Assembly (NCBI GenBank): GCA_964391325.1
Contig: CAYMJM010000001.1
Location: 23,006 to 87,005, forward strand
Source: CAYMJM01 sp964391325
Lineage (GTDB): Bacteria; Patescibacteriota; Dojkabacteria; B142; JAFGMG01
Direction of reading: 5' to 3'
DNA: 64,000 nt
The position numbers were made by a program, and so were the translations under genes. Each line of letters opens with the position of its first letter. Position 1 is the first letter of the stretch. Shown one piece after another: positions 33,589 through 42,673 of the stretch. Below the pieces are notes generated by a model, which made no database searches, was not told the DNA's origin, and was given only the letters and a program-made list of their open reading frames with translations.

Positions 33589-35490
33589 ATGTCTAAAATA
33601 GTTGGAATTGACCTTGGAACTAGTAACTCCGCAATAGCCTATGTGACCGGAGGGAAGCCTGAAATAATTGCAAACAAAGAAGGTGGAAGGACAACCCCTT
33701 CTGTAATTGCAATATCTTCTGATGCTGTAGAAGAAATTATTGTGGGCGTGCCAGCCAAGAATCAGATGGTAACAAACCCCGAACAGACTTTCTACTCAAT
33801 AAAAAGATTGATTGGAAGGAGATGGGATGATCCGGATATTGAACAAGACAAGAAGCTCCTACCCTTTGAGCTAAGGAAAAGCGGTAAAGGTGGAGTTGAA
33901 ATAGAATTTGGAAACCAATGGCTTGCTCCAGAAGCAATTTGTGCCAAAGTACTTGCTAAACTGAAAGCAGATGCTGAGGCTTTCTTGGGTGAAGAAGTTA
34001 AGGAAGCAGTGATAACAGTTCCCGCTTACTTTGATGATTCTCAAAGACAGGCAACCAAAAATGCAGGGAAAATAGCAGGTCTCGATGTAAAAAGAATTAT
34101 TAACGAGCCTACAGCTGCAGCTCTGGCTTACGGTCTGGATCAGAAACAGGATCAAAATATTGCGGTCTATGATCTGGGTGGAGGCACGTTTGATATTTCA
34201 ATTCTCGAAATTGGTGATGGTATATTTGAGGTTAAGGCCACAAATGGAGATACCCATCTAGGAGGAGATGACTTTGATCAGGAAATAATTGATAGCTTAA
34301 TCGATGAATTTAAAAAAGACACAGGAATTGATTTAAGGAGTGATCCTGCTGCGTTACAGAGGCTTAAAGAAGCAGTTGAAAAGGCAAAAATTACACTGTC
34401 AAGCACAGAAAAAACAGAGATTAACTTGCCATACATAACGGCAGACAAAAATGGTCCAAAGCATTTTAGGAAAGAGATGACCCGATCTGATTTGGAAAAA
34501 TTAGTTTCGGACCTTATTGACAAGACTCTTGAGCCGTGTAGAAAAGCACTTGTCGACGCAAAACTCTCTGTATCAGATATAGATGAAGTAATTTTAGTCG
34601 GGGGAATGACCAGAATGCCACTTATCAAGAAAAAGGTTGAGGAGTTTTTTGGTAGAAAACCTCATGAAGGTGTAAATCCTGATGAAGTTGTGGCAATTGG
34701 AGCAGCTATACAAGGTGCAGTTCTTGCTGGAGATGAAAATGTGAAAGACGTCACCCTCCTAGATGTTACTCCGCTAACTTTAGGCTTGGAAACCCTTGGA
34801 GGGGTTAGAACACCCTTGATTCCTCGGAATACAACTATACCAACAGAAAAATCACAGGTTTTTTCGACAGCTGCCGATAACCAGACAGCAGTAGAAATTC
34901 ATGTATTGCAGGGAGAAAGGGAGATGGCAAGTGATAATAAAACTTTAGGAAAATTTATACTTGACGGTATCCCTCCGGCACCAAGGGGGGTTCCTCAAGT
35001 AGAAGTTACTTTTAAAATAGATGCTAATGGGATACTAAGTGTTTCTGCTAAAGACAAAGCAACAGGTAAAGAGCAAAGCATAACAATCACAGCATCTACT
35101 CACATGAGTGAAGATGAAATTGACAAAATGGTCGAAGAGGCTTCAAAATATGCTGCTGAAGATAAAAAGAAGAAGGAAAGGGTTGAAATCCATAATGTCG
35201 CTGATACGTTAGTATTTCAGGTAGAAAAATTTATCGAAGAAATGAAAGAAAAATTAGATAATACCGATAAGGAGGAGCTTGAGGAAAAAGCAAAAGAGCT
35301 GAAAGAGATAATTAATAAAGAAGACTTCGTTAACGAAGATGTAAAAATTAAGACGGAAGAGCTATCAAAGTTACTGCAGCAAAAAGGGGCTAAGATGTAC
35401 GAAAAAGCATCAAAAGAAGCTGAAGAAGAACAGAAAGATTCCAAAAGTGAAGAAAAAAGTTCGGAAGCTGAAGAAGGGGAAGTGGTCTAA
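33589..35490 (+). CDS. dnaK: Chaperone DnaK (Hsp70)
   Basis: An ATP-driven folding chaperone of 633 residues. Actin-fold phosphate loops are VGIDLGTSNSAIAYV and VYDLGGGTFDISIL, with INEPTAAALAYGLD and LVGGMTRMPLIKK. The substrate-binding domain follows (LDVTPLTLGLETLGG), then the helical lid and an acidic Glu/Lys-rich tail. It is the last gene of the hrcA operon. No dnaJ follows; it must lie elsewhere. A palindromic repeat comes just after the stop. Confidence 0.98.
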   Translation: MSKIVGIDLGTSNSAIAYVTGGKPEIIANKEGGRTTPSVIAISSDAVEEIIVGVPAKNQMVTNPEQTFYSIKRLIGRRWDDPDIEQDKKLLPFELRKSGKGGVEIEFGNQWLAPEAICAKVLAKLKADAEAFLGEEVKEAVITVPAYFDDSQRQATKNAGKIAGLDVKRIINEPTAAALAYGLDQKQDQNIAVYDLGGGTFDISILEIGDGIFEVKATNGDTHLGGDDFDQEIIDSLIDEFKKDTGIDLRSDPAALQRLKEAVEKAKITLSSTEKTEINLPYITADKNGPKHFRKEMTRSDLEKLVSDLIDKTLEPCRKALVDAKLSVSDIDEVILVGGMTRMPLIKKKVEEFFGRKPHEGVNPDEVVAIGAAIQGAVLAGDENVKDVTLLDVTPLTLGLETLGGVRTPLIPRNTTIPTEKSQVFSTAADNQTAVEIHVLQGEREMASDNKTLGKFILDGIPPAPRGVPQVEVTFKIDANGILSVSAKDKATGKEQSITITASTHMSEDEIDKMVEEASKYAAEDKKKKERVEIHNVADTLVFQVEKFIEEMKEKLDNTDKEELEEKAKELKEIINKEDFVNEDVKIKTEELSKLLQQKGAKMYEKASKEAEEEQKDSKSEEKSSEAEEGEVV

Positions 35491-35507
35491 TAAAACCACA
35501 GCACCTC

Positions 35508-35625
35508 TCGACCCTTCGTTTACACTCAGGACTCAAGGCTCAAACTGACACGCTATATTTTGATTTAATATGTCAGTTCGAGCCTGTCGAGACCTTATTT
35601 CCCATAGCTAAGGTATGTCGAGAGA
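35508..35625. repeat. Dispersed palindromic repeat, copy 2
   Basis: GGCTCAAACTGACA (35537-35550) and TGTCAGTTCGAGCC (35571-35584) pair at 13 of 14 positions around a 20-base loop. Outer CTCGAC and GTCGAG segments add a further stem. The core and loop length match copy 1 at 9108-9208. Located between the convergent dnaK and nrnA-like genes, it may also act as a terminator. Confidence 0.75.
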
Positions 35626-35638
35626 AAATACTATTATT

Positions 35639-36634
35639 TTAGGTACCAAAATATTCTGAGATTTTTTTCCTGGTAAGTGCTAATGCTTCATAGGGGTCAT
35701 CTGTATCTAATGTGGCACCGGAAGCTGAGTCGTGCCCTCCACCCCCTAACAGTTCAGCAACTTTTCGCACATTTTGACCATTCATCCTTGATCTAAAGGA
35801 TACTTTGCATTCTTTGGCATCACTATCAGGATTCACTAAGAACCCCCAATTATACCCTTCTCTACCTAGCAAAATATCAATGATTAGATTCTTCAGTATA
35901 TCCATTTGTGTAGAATTGAGACCAAGCAGATCATATACATCTTTAGTAATGTAGCTGTAGGAGTATTTCAGCTGCTCATCAAACTTAAGATTGTTTATAA
36001 TTACCTTAGCTGCGTTAAGTACAGGTTCATCGTACGATTTAATTTTTTCGGCTATTTCTGACGCTACAGCACCATTCTCAATTAACTTCGCTACAATTTC
36101 GAAAGTATTCTTATTAACTGTCTTGGTAGAAAAGCCATTTGTATCATCGTAGATCCCTGCTAGAAGCGCTTTTGCTGTCTGAACGCTAAAGTCTACATGC
36201 TCCTGGAATAGCTCAAAGACGATCTCACTAGTCGAAGGATAATTCTTACGAACATATAAAACTGCTTCCAAATCAGATTCGTAGATGTGATGATCTATTA
36301 CAACTACTTTTTGTTCTGGCTGTAGAGGAAAGTCTCCTTTTGTTATTCTAGATTTTCTGTTTGCGTCGAGCACTATTATTAAGTCAAATTTCTGCGTAAA
36401 AACAGAATCTGATAAATTGGCTTGAATGATCCTCTTAGTACCTTCTAAAAATGAATAAGCGTGAGGGGGTGAGTCCTCTACAGCCATAGTTATCTCTTTA
36501 TCTTTAAATCCTTTAAGAATCCAATATAGTCCGACCATAGATCCAATAGCATCAAAATCATGGTTAAGATGCGTGGTAAGCAATATATTAGCTGATTGAT
36601 TAATGGTCTCTATTAATTCTTTACTTTCTTGCAT
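35639..36634 (-). CDS. DHH-family phosphoesterase, NrnA-like
   Basis: The 331-residue protein has a DHH domain: THLNHDFDAIGS, IVLDAN and VVIDHHIYESD supply the metal-binding Asp and His. A C-terminal DHHA1 domain has the substrate loop GGGGHDSASGA. This pair of domains is the form of NrnA, which degrades short oligoribonucleotides and 3'-phosphoadenosine phosphate, and of related cyclic-dinucleotide enzymes. The usual P of HxxPDxDAIG is H here. It lies one base after glyS on the same strand. Confidence 0.87.
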   Translation of the reverse strand: MQESKELIETINQSANILLTTHLNHDFDAIGSMVGLYWILKGFKDKEITMAVEDSPPHAYSFLEGTKRIIQANLSDSVFTQKFDLIIVLDANRKSRITKGDFPLQPEQKVVVIDHHIYESDLEAVLYVRKNYPSTSEIVFELFQEHVDFSVQTAKALLAGIYDDTNGFSTKTVNKNTFEIVAKLIENGAVASEIAEKIKSYDEPVLNAAKVIINNLKFDEQLKYSYSYITKDVYDLLGLNSTQMDILKNLIIDILLGREGYNWGFLVNPDSDAKECKVSFRSRMNGQNVRKVAELLGGGGHDSASGATLDTDDPYEALALTRKKISEYFGT

Positions 36635-36635
36635 C

Positions 36636-38027
36636 TTATTTGTTTAAATTATTAGAAACCCAATTAAAAATTTCAGGTACGCTAATTCTTTGCTGCTCCA
36701 TGGTGTCTCGATCTCTTATCGTGACTGTATTGTCGTCTAAGGAGCTGTAATCAACAGTGATACACCACGGTGTGCCGATTTCATCCTGTCGTCTGTACAT
36801 CTTTCCTATATTTCCAGCATCGTCGTATTCGCATGAAAAATTTTGACTTAAGTCATTATAGATTTTTCGTGCGAGGCTTTGTAGTTTTTCATCTTTTTGC
36901 AATGGAAACACTGCAACCTGTACTGGGGCAATATTTTTAGGAAACTTTAAAACAACTCGAGATTTTCCATTTTCCAGGGACTCCTCAGTATAAGCAGCAT
37001 ACATTGTAACTAAAACTGCTCTTGCCAGACCAAAAGAAGGCTCCAGTATGTGAGGAATATACTCTCTATTTGTTTTAGGGTCTTTATATGTTAAGCTCTT
37101 ACCGCTTTTTTGTGAATGTGCTTGTAAATCAAAATCGACCCTATGTGCTAGTCCCGCTATCTCCGCCCAGCCAAAATCAAACTTGTACTCTGGATCGTAA
37201 GTTCGCTTTGAGTAATGTGATAGCTCCTCTTCTTCATGCTGTCTAAATCTTAAATCCTCTTCTCTTGCCCCTAAATTTAGATAAAAATTTTTCATATCTT
37301 CAAGCCATGTGTTCATAAGTTTTTCCCAATCTGCTTGCGGATCAATAAAGTACTCTATTTCCATTTGTTCTGTTTCAATTGTGCGAAAGATAAACTGTCC
37401 TTTTGTAATCTCATTTCGAAAGGCCTTTCCCACTTGGGCTATACCAAATGGAATACGCATGCGCACAGTATTTAAGACATTTTTAAAGTTAATAAATATT
37501 GACTGAGCAGTTTCTGGTCTTAGGTAAGCAAGATCTTCTTCATTTTTATCAAAGCCTGCATGGGTTTCAAACATTTGATTAAATAATTTAGGGCCAGCTA
37601 ACTCATTTCCTTCTGGGCTCTTAATATCATTTTTTTCTATAAATTCCTTCATCTCTTCTAAATTCAGTGATTCCACTTTGATCTCCTGGTTATTTTTTTT
37701 TGCAAATGCCTGTATTAAATGATCTGCTCTATACCTTTTGTGAGTTACTTTATCTTCAACTAGAGCCTCATTAAAGCTATCTGTGTGACCCGAAGCCTCC
37801 CAGACTTCTTTTTGCATCAAAATCGCTCCATCTAGCCCTATAATCTCCTCTCTTTGAGTTACAAATGTCTTCCACCATAGGTCTGCTATATTCTTTTTAA
37901 GCTGAGTTCCGTACGGTCCATAATCGTAATTATTAGCGAATCCTCCATAGATATCCGAAGTCTGATATACAAACCCTCTTCTTTTTGCCCAAGCTACTAT
38001 TTTTTCCAGAGTAACTTGATTTAACAT
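36636..38027 (-). CDS. glyS: Glycyl-tRNA synthetase (single-chain, dimeric type)
   Basis: Class II synthetase that charges tRNA-Gly. The family start FVYQTSDIYGGFANNYDYGP is present, with motif 2 region RPETAQSIFINFKNVL and FRNEITKGQFIFRTIE, and motif 3 region PSFGLARAVLV. The C-terminal anticodon domain follows (APVQVAVFPLQKDEK). At 463 residues this is the alpha2, eukaryote-like form rather than the two-subunit form. A T-box leader upstream shows regulation by uncharged tRNA-Gly. Confidence 0.95.
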   Translation of the reverse strand: MLNQVTLEKIVAWAKRRGFVYQTSDIYGGFANNYDYGPYGTQLKKNIADLWWKTFVTQREEIIGLDGAILMQKEVWEASGHTDSFNEALVEDKVTHKRYRADHLIQAFAKKNNQEIKVESLNLEEMKEFIEKNDIKSPEGNELAGPKLFNQMFETHAGFDKNEEDLAYLRPETAQSIFINFKNVLNTVRMRIPFGIAQVGKAFRNEITKGQFIFRTIETEQMEIEYFIDPQADWEKLMNTWLEDMKNFYLNLGAREEDLRFRQHEEEELSHYSKRTYDPEYKFDFGWAEIAGLAHRVDFDLQAHSQKSGKSLTYKDPKTNREYIPHILEPSFGLARAVLVTMYAAYTEESLENGKSRVVLKFPKNIAPVQVAVFPLQKDEKLQSLARKIYNDLSQNFSCEYDDAGNIGKMYRRQDEIGTPWCITVDYSSLDDNTVTIRDRDTMEQQRISVPEIFNWVSNNLNK

Positions 38028-38082
38028 TTTTAATCAGTAATAAATATTCTAATGTTAGGGTGAATTACCATCCTATGAGAGT

Positions 38083-38143
38083 AAAAAGTCCCTTATATAA
38101 TCTAACACAGACCACTGCATTTAGGCTAGATAATATAAGGGAC
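38083..38143 (-). terminator. Attenuator hairpin of the glyS T-box
   Basis: Arms of 15 bases (38088-38102 and 38129-38143, GTCCCTTATATAATC type, one mismatch) are followed by T5 on the minus strand, 56 bases before the glyS ATG. It stands upstream of the gene, as expected for transcription attenuation. Confidence 0.88.
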
Positions 38144-38380
38144 CCAGTTAATCAATTAGACTCCTCGTAATCTTTGATGCTCAACTAAAATTGTTTCAAT
38201 TAAGCATCACATGTCGACGATAGTGAATTGAACGGGCGGTTCCACCCTACTTTCCATTCTCGCTAGAGTGTCACTTTGGAGCGAACAATGGACAAGCCCT
38301 ATAATAATAGGACGACTTTTGAACGATATTAAATTGTCTCCAATACTTTTGCTGATTTTCACTGTAACTCAGCTCACTTA
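38083..38380 (-). promoter_or_regulatory. T-box riboswitch (glycine) in the glyS leader
   Basis: On the minus strand the T-box AGGGTGGAACCGC lies within 38231-38250, just after a stem III hairpin (38255-38290, CATTGTTCGCT/AGCGAGAATG). TGGA pairs with UCCA, and both tRNA-Gly genes in the window have discriminator T. The terminator arm GTCCCTT can also pair with AGGG of the T-box as an antiterminator. A GGA in AGTATTGGAGAC (38330-38341) is a possible specifier codon. An extended -10 (TGCTAGAAT at 38385-38393) gives the promoter. About 90 bases with a separate hairpin lie between the T-box and the terminator arm. Confidence 0.85.
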
Positions 38381-38410
38381 ATAAATTCTAGCACAAGCTA
38401 GGATCAGGAA

Positions 38411-39178
38411 TCAATCGAAGACCGTTCTCGCCTCTGATGGAATACCTCGAATGAGCTCAGGGTGTTTAGATTTTATCTCTTTGAATATAGCAGATGGCTG
38501 AAGCATTAAATTTTTCTTTGTAATCATATCCATCAATATATCAGGATCTTTCTCATATTCCTGCATCAGCATTTCTAACTTTTGAGTTGCCTGCTTGTTA
38601 TCAAAATTTTTATAATACCCCCCGAGTTCTTTGATAATTATTAGAGCTGTCTCTTCTATCCCTAGCTCTGACGTGTCTATTATCAAATTATATTTTTTAT
38701 TGATCAATTTTTCATCAAAAATATCTACGTTGAATCTCTTTGTCCAGTCTCGTCTTAAAACGTGATCACGCTTTTCAATATCCTCTTTTCGCTTGTCTAA
38801 TTTACTTCTTTGAGATCTAGCCTTCAAAGATGCCTTTATAAAAATTTTAAAAATATTATTACTTTTTATTAAAAATCCTGCTGTTTTCCCTTCGAGCAAG
38901 GTGCGTCTTGTCGATTTTATTTTCAAGGCGATATAGTTTTCCCAAATATAGTCCCAGACTTCGTGGTATTTTTCAGCCCACAAATTAATCTCATTTGTCT
39001 TTGGGTCATACCCCATTTTCTCTATCCAATATTTTAGGACTCCCCCGGCGTAGATGTAATTCATATCTAGAATTAAAACAAGCAATCTGGCCTGCGTTGA
39101 CCCACCAGAAGAAGGCCATCCAGAAACTATGATGTTAGAGTTTTCTAATTTATTCTTTTTGTTGTGCGATATGTTCAT
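38411..39178 (-). CDS. Cytidylate-kinase-like P-loop protein with altered Walker A
   Basis: The 255-residue protein has the start of a nucleoside-monophosphate kinase fold: IIVSGWPSSGGSTQARLL is where kinases have GxPGSGKST. The essential Lys is Gly here, so normal ATP binding is doubtful. The lid-like region is rich in Lys and Arg (LKARSQRSKLDKRKEDIEKRDHVLRRDWTKRF), followed by NLIIDTSELGIEETALIII, as in CMP kinase-like proteins. The start overlaps recO by 29 bases, so the two are coupled. It may be an inactive or regulatory kinase relative. Confidence 0.6.
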   Translation of the reverse strand: MNISHNKKNKLENSNIIVSGWPSSGGSTQARLLVLILDMNYIYAGGVLKYWIEKMGYDPKTNEINLWAEKYHEVWDYIWENYIALKIKSTRRTLLEGKTAGFLIKSNNIFKIFIKASLKARSQRSKLDKRKEDIEKRDHVLRRDWTKRFNVDIFDEKLINKKYNLIIDTSELGIEETALIIIKELGGYYKNFDNKQATQKLEMLMQEYEKDPDILMDMITKKNLMLQPSAIFKEIKSKHPELIRGIPSEARTVFD

Positions 39179-39842
39179 CGTGAAGGACTTTCTTTAACAA
39201 TTGATAAGATTTTAATTCCTTTTCTAAGATATTTAGAATTTGATTATAGACATAATTATCTAACATATCGATATCCTTTGTCGTTGTTGTAAGTTTTTTC
39301 ACTTGATCAAAGTCAGTGTTTTTAAGAAACTGAATGATTTTATAAAGTCTTTGCTGTTGTAGGGTATGAGTGCTTCGCTTCTCAGGTACACGTAAAAATC
39401 CTGATTTATCAAGGAGTTTTACTTCAAATCCTATGACTAGATTGCTAATTTGAGCAATATCATTACTAATTAAATCTAGAGTTTCTAGCACTGATCGCAG
39501 ATCTTCATATAGGTCTTCGCCTAGCCCTGGGTCAGAATAGAATTTATTGATCAATTGTAGAATAAAGGAAACTGAAGCAATTTTAAGCATAGACTTTTTG
39601 TTATTTTGATAGGAATTCAACAGTTTGACCTCAGTGATTATGTCAAATGTCCTTCCACGAGCAAGACTGAAGCTGGCTCTATTTGCTAGATCTATTGAAG
39701 CTGACTTTCTAGACTTTGGCTTTCTGACACCTTTAGCAATGGCATTAATTCTTCCCTTCCCTTTCGATAACAAAGTAATTATTTTATCTGCTTCTGAAAA
39801 GTCTCTGAAATTGACTATTATTGCTTCTTGCGTATATATCAT
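39150..39842 (-). CDS. recO: DNA repair protein RecO
   Basis: Helps load RecA on single-stranded DNA in the RecFOR pathway. The 230 residues start with the OB fold of RecO (YTQEAIIVNFRDFSEADKIITLLSKGKGRINAIAKGVRKPKS), followed by the helical C-terminal domain. The zinc-binding cysteines found in many RecO proteins are absent. The gene is followed by the overlapping kinase-like gene. Confidence 0.9.
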   Translation of the reverse strand: MIYTQEAIIVNFRDFSEADKIITLLSKGKGRINAIAKGVRKPKSRKSASIDLANRASFSLARGRTFDIITEVKLLNSYQNNKKSMLKIASVSFILQLINKFYSDPGLGEDLYEDLRSVLETLDLISNDIAQISNLVIGFEVKLLDKSGFLRVPEKRSTHTLQQQRLYKIIQFLKNTDFDQVKKLTTTTKDIDMLDNYVYNQILNILEKELKSYQLLKKVLHDEHIAQQKE

Positions 39843-39869
39843 ACTTAATTCTAACTCACACAGGGTAAT

Positions 39870-39899
39870 AAAAAAAGCCCGCCAAAGGCAGGCCTTTTC
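39870..39899 (-). terminator. Intrinsic terminator of the large surface-protein gene
   Basis: On the minus strand AAAGGCCTGCC, TTT loop, GGCGGGCTTT, then a run of T. It lies 14 bases past the stop of the gene at 39913. Confidence 0.85.
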
Positions 39900-39912
39900 A
39901 TTTCAGTAGTTA

Positions 39913-42537
39913 TTAAGGATTTGGCGTAAATCTCACATCATTACCTCCACCTGAGATAACTCGAATGAAGTAACCTTGTTTTTCCAATAAGTTGAAGTCA
40001 TTTCCGAAAAGAATATCTCCCTCATACACAACATTTGTGTAGAGGCTGCTATCATATTTTGATACTGTATCAGCTGTGATTCCTTTAGATTTCATATCTT
40101 TTAGCAAATTTTCAGCTGTATATTGCTTTTCATTGGTATAAACCCCAACTAAGTTCCATCCGTTGCTTACCCTGAAAGGCACAGGTTCGTCAAACCTGTT
40201 TCCCTGTAAATTTACAGTTGCTACTTGATAGTTTAAGACGAAGTATCCCTGTCCGGGTATTATATTAAAATCATTCGAGTATTCGATATCGCCTTCTCTT
40301 TTTGTATACATCTGAAATCCAGAGTCTGTGTATCTGGCTATGTGCTTAATATCCGCACCTTGTTCATTAAAATGATCTATCAATTTACTTGCGGTATCAA
40401 TACTCTGATTAGAAATAACTGGAAATGCTATCAAGCTCCAGCCGAGATTCAAATTATACGTGGCGACCTCAGATTCTTTTTTTATTTGAAGCTGGGTGTA
40501 GTCGATAAAGTATTCCTCGTCTGCATCTTTTATACCATTTGCGTTAGCATCGATAAATAGTCTGATTTCAGCTTTTTGAGAGCCTTCGAGGTTTACAGCT
40601 ACTTCCGAAATAGATTGTTCAAAAGTATCGTCTGTATATATCTTATAAAAACCTGATTCCCCTACCTCCAGCTTGGCATCGCTATCTCCTAGCACCTGAG
40701 TGGATGCCACGGATACCACTGAGTCTTTTGGTTCTGGATTATACCCCTGATCTGGCAAAGGAGAATCCGAAAAAGGATTGCATGCAGGACCGTTAGTATT
40801 GGCCAGGTTACTTCTGTCCTCTTCACACTGACCATCACCATCTGCATCTCTGATCCTTATGAGCTCTGTTGGGCTCCCGTTATTGTAATATAGTCTACCA
40901 ATATAAGCTCTCTGGTTACATTCTTTCCATTCGCATTGTCTACTTTCAGGTAGCATACTAGGCATATTAAATTCCCTTCTGTCCTTGCACTCGTATCTTC
41001 TGTCTGTTACTACTACTTCGCTTAAATCCAGTGGATTACATATAAGTTCGCCAGTATCAGATAAAGAGGTATTCTTTACTATACGAAGGGTACCTTCATG
41101 GCAAATCAGTAAATTTAGTGGTAAATAAATGCCACTTTCCTCAACCTTACACATGTTTACGGGAGAGTTAATCGACTGACTTGGTGTGCTTGCACTGCCC
41201 GTTTCTGGCACAACATTCCCAGACCCGTCATCTAGAGGTGGGCTGTTGCTACCAGTCTGACTGGAACCGGTAGATGGAGGTTGACTGCTAGACTGTCCTG
41301 TGTCTGATGCAGGTGTCTCTGTAGCAGATTTTTCTCCGCACCAGCAGTATGCATCATTTTTATAGGCCCCCCATGATAAACCACAGGCAGAATTTGACCC
41401 TGGTTCTCCACTGCGGCACCTGTCCGCGGCTATACAACCCACATTGTGAAAATATAAATAGCCTGGAGCGCACTTTTTGCTAGAACTCTGCTCTTGAGTC
41501 TGTGCTGCAGGTTGAGTCTGACCCTGTGTCTGTCCTTGGTTCTTTTTAACACAATCCTCTCGCTCGAAACAGTTTCCATACTGGGCGTAGTGCTGCCATT
41601 GCCCGTCGACACATTGATACATTAAGCAATCACTTTGCGAGTTACAGTGAAAGGACTCATCCTCTGCCCAACCATGGCATTTATTCCCGGCTGACACAGT
41701 TGGAATGAGGGAGCTATAAGATGTTTTAACTATTTCTCGTTCGACTATAAACTGATCAGCAGGTTTGTCGTATTGAGGATTAATATCATAGGTTAAACTA
41801 CTGCCATTCTCATTCATTACCGTAAATTGCTCGATATCAGTTTCTTCATTGATCTCTAGATATTTCTGAAGGGCCACATCCTTTAGGGTATTTACATCTA
41901 AACTCCACGTAGCTTTCTCAGAAATATAATTTGATATGACTTGGCTTTTGATTGCGCCATCTTTATCTTTTACAACCATCTTTACAATAGCCTCTTTAGG
42001 TAAGGAGTCATCTGGATACTTTACATTTCCGTAAGCTGGATCAGGTAGTCTGAGCTCCTCTGTAACAGTGGGGGTGGTAAAGGAAACAAGTTTATTATCA
42101 AAAGCATCTTTATCTGTCGTTCCTAGTCCGCTTGCAATCCTAAATTGGTACTCAGTTTCTGGCTTTAAGGCTCTTACAGTAACATGATGCGTCCTACGCT
42201 CCTGGGAGCCAGACTCTTTTAATACATACATCCCTTCATTATTTTGCACCATATCTCTGTCATCATGGAAAGCTTCCAGACCGCGTTTAGACAAAACAGG
42301 TAATTTAGACCATGTGCCTTCTGATTTCTCGCGGACATAGACAATTCCTTCGCTTGGCTCATCGGTGTACCAGGTTATGGTAACACCTGAATCTGTAAGA
42401 TTTGTGATATCAATATATTTGGGGGATACTGTCTCTACTGTTACTAAGTAAACTATTGCTGTCGCTGTTATAAAAATCAGAAAGAGAAGAAGGGCAACAA
42501 ACGACTTAAACCTCCTACGGAGAAATGGCTTTCCCAT
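39913..42537 (-). CDS. Large membrane-anchored, cysteine-rich surface protein
   Basis: 874 residues with an N-terminal signal anchor (about 10-33) after a basic start. A fibronectin type III-like domain follows (about 35-150, ITNLTDSGVTITWYTDEPSEG). The centre (about 280-600) is rich in Cys, Gln, Ser and Thr. Calcium-loop-like acidic stretches (RDADGDGQCEED and IDANANGIKDADEE) are present. The C-terminus holds two similar units of about 90 residues (NLGWSLIAFP and NGWNLVGVYT, each ending in a GQGYF or KQGYF block). The cysteines probably form disulfides. Binding or adhesion outside the cell is inference; no enzyme motif is seen. Confidence 0.75.
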   Translation of the reverse strand: MGKPFLRRRFKSFVALLLFLIFITATAIVYLVTVETVSPKYIDITNLTDSGVTITWYTDEPSEGIVYVREKSEGTWSKLPVLSKRGLEAFHDDRDMVQNNEGMYVLKESGSQERRTHHVTVRALKPETEYQFRIASGLGTTDKDAFDNKLVSFTTPTVTEELRLPDPAYGNVKYPDDSLPKEAIVKMVVKDKDGAIKSQVISNYISEKATWSLDVNTLKDVALQKYLEINEETDIEQFTVMNENGSSLTYDINPQYDKPADQFIVEREIVKTSYSSLIPTVSAGNKCHGWAEDESFHCNSQSDCLMYQCVDGQWQHYAQYGNCFEREDCVKKNQGQTQGQTQPAAQTQEQSSSKKCAPGYLYFHNVGCIAADRCRSGEPGSNSACGLSWGAYKNDAYCWCGEKSATETPASDTGQSSSQPPSTGSSQTGSNSPPLDDGSGNVVPETGSASTPSQSINSPVNMCKVEESGIYLPLNLLICHEGTLRIVKNTSLSDTGELICNPLDLSEVVVTDRRYECKDRREFNMPSMLPESRQCEWKECNQRAYIGRLYYNNGSPTELIRIRDADGDGQCEEDRSNLANTNGPACNPFSDSPLPDQGYNPEPKDSVVSVASTQVLGDSDAKLEVGESGFYKIYTDDTFEQSISEVAVNLEGSQKAEIRLFIDANANGIKDADEEYFIDYTQLQIKKESEVATYNLNLGWSLIAFPVISNQSIDTASKLIDHFNEQGADIKHIARYTDSGFQMYTKREGDIEYSNDFNIIPGQGYFVLNYQVATVNLQGNRFDEPVPFRVSNGWNLVGVYTNEKQYTAENLLKDMKSKGITADTVSKYDSSLYTNVVYEGDILFGNDFNLLEKQGYFIRVISGGGNDVRFTPNP

Positions 42538-42572
42538 CTATAATGAAAGTAAAAAGTTAAACTAGTATATAC

Positions 42573-42601
42573 AGATTAATATTTTCTTTACGCTAAGTCA
42601 A
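42573..42601 (-). promoter_or_regulatory. Promoter of the large surface-protein gene
   Basis: On the minus strand TTGACT (42596-42601), 17 bases, TAATCT (42573-42578), 36 bases before the start codon. Confidence 0.65.
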
Positions 42602-42673
42602 CAAATATCTGTATTGTTTGCTGGATGCTTTATTGACTTAGTTTTATCTTCGGTTTAACGTGTGTATTTCGAG

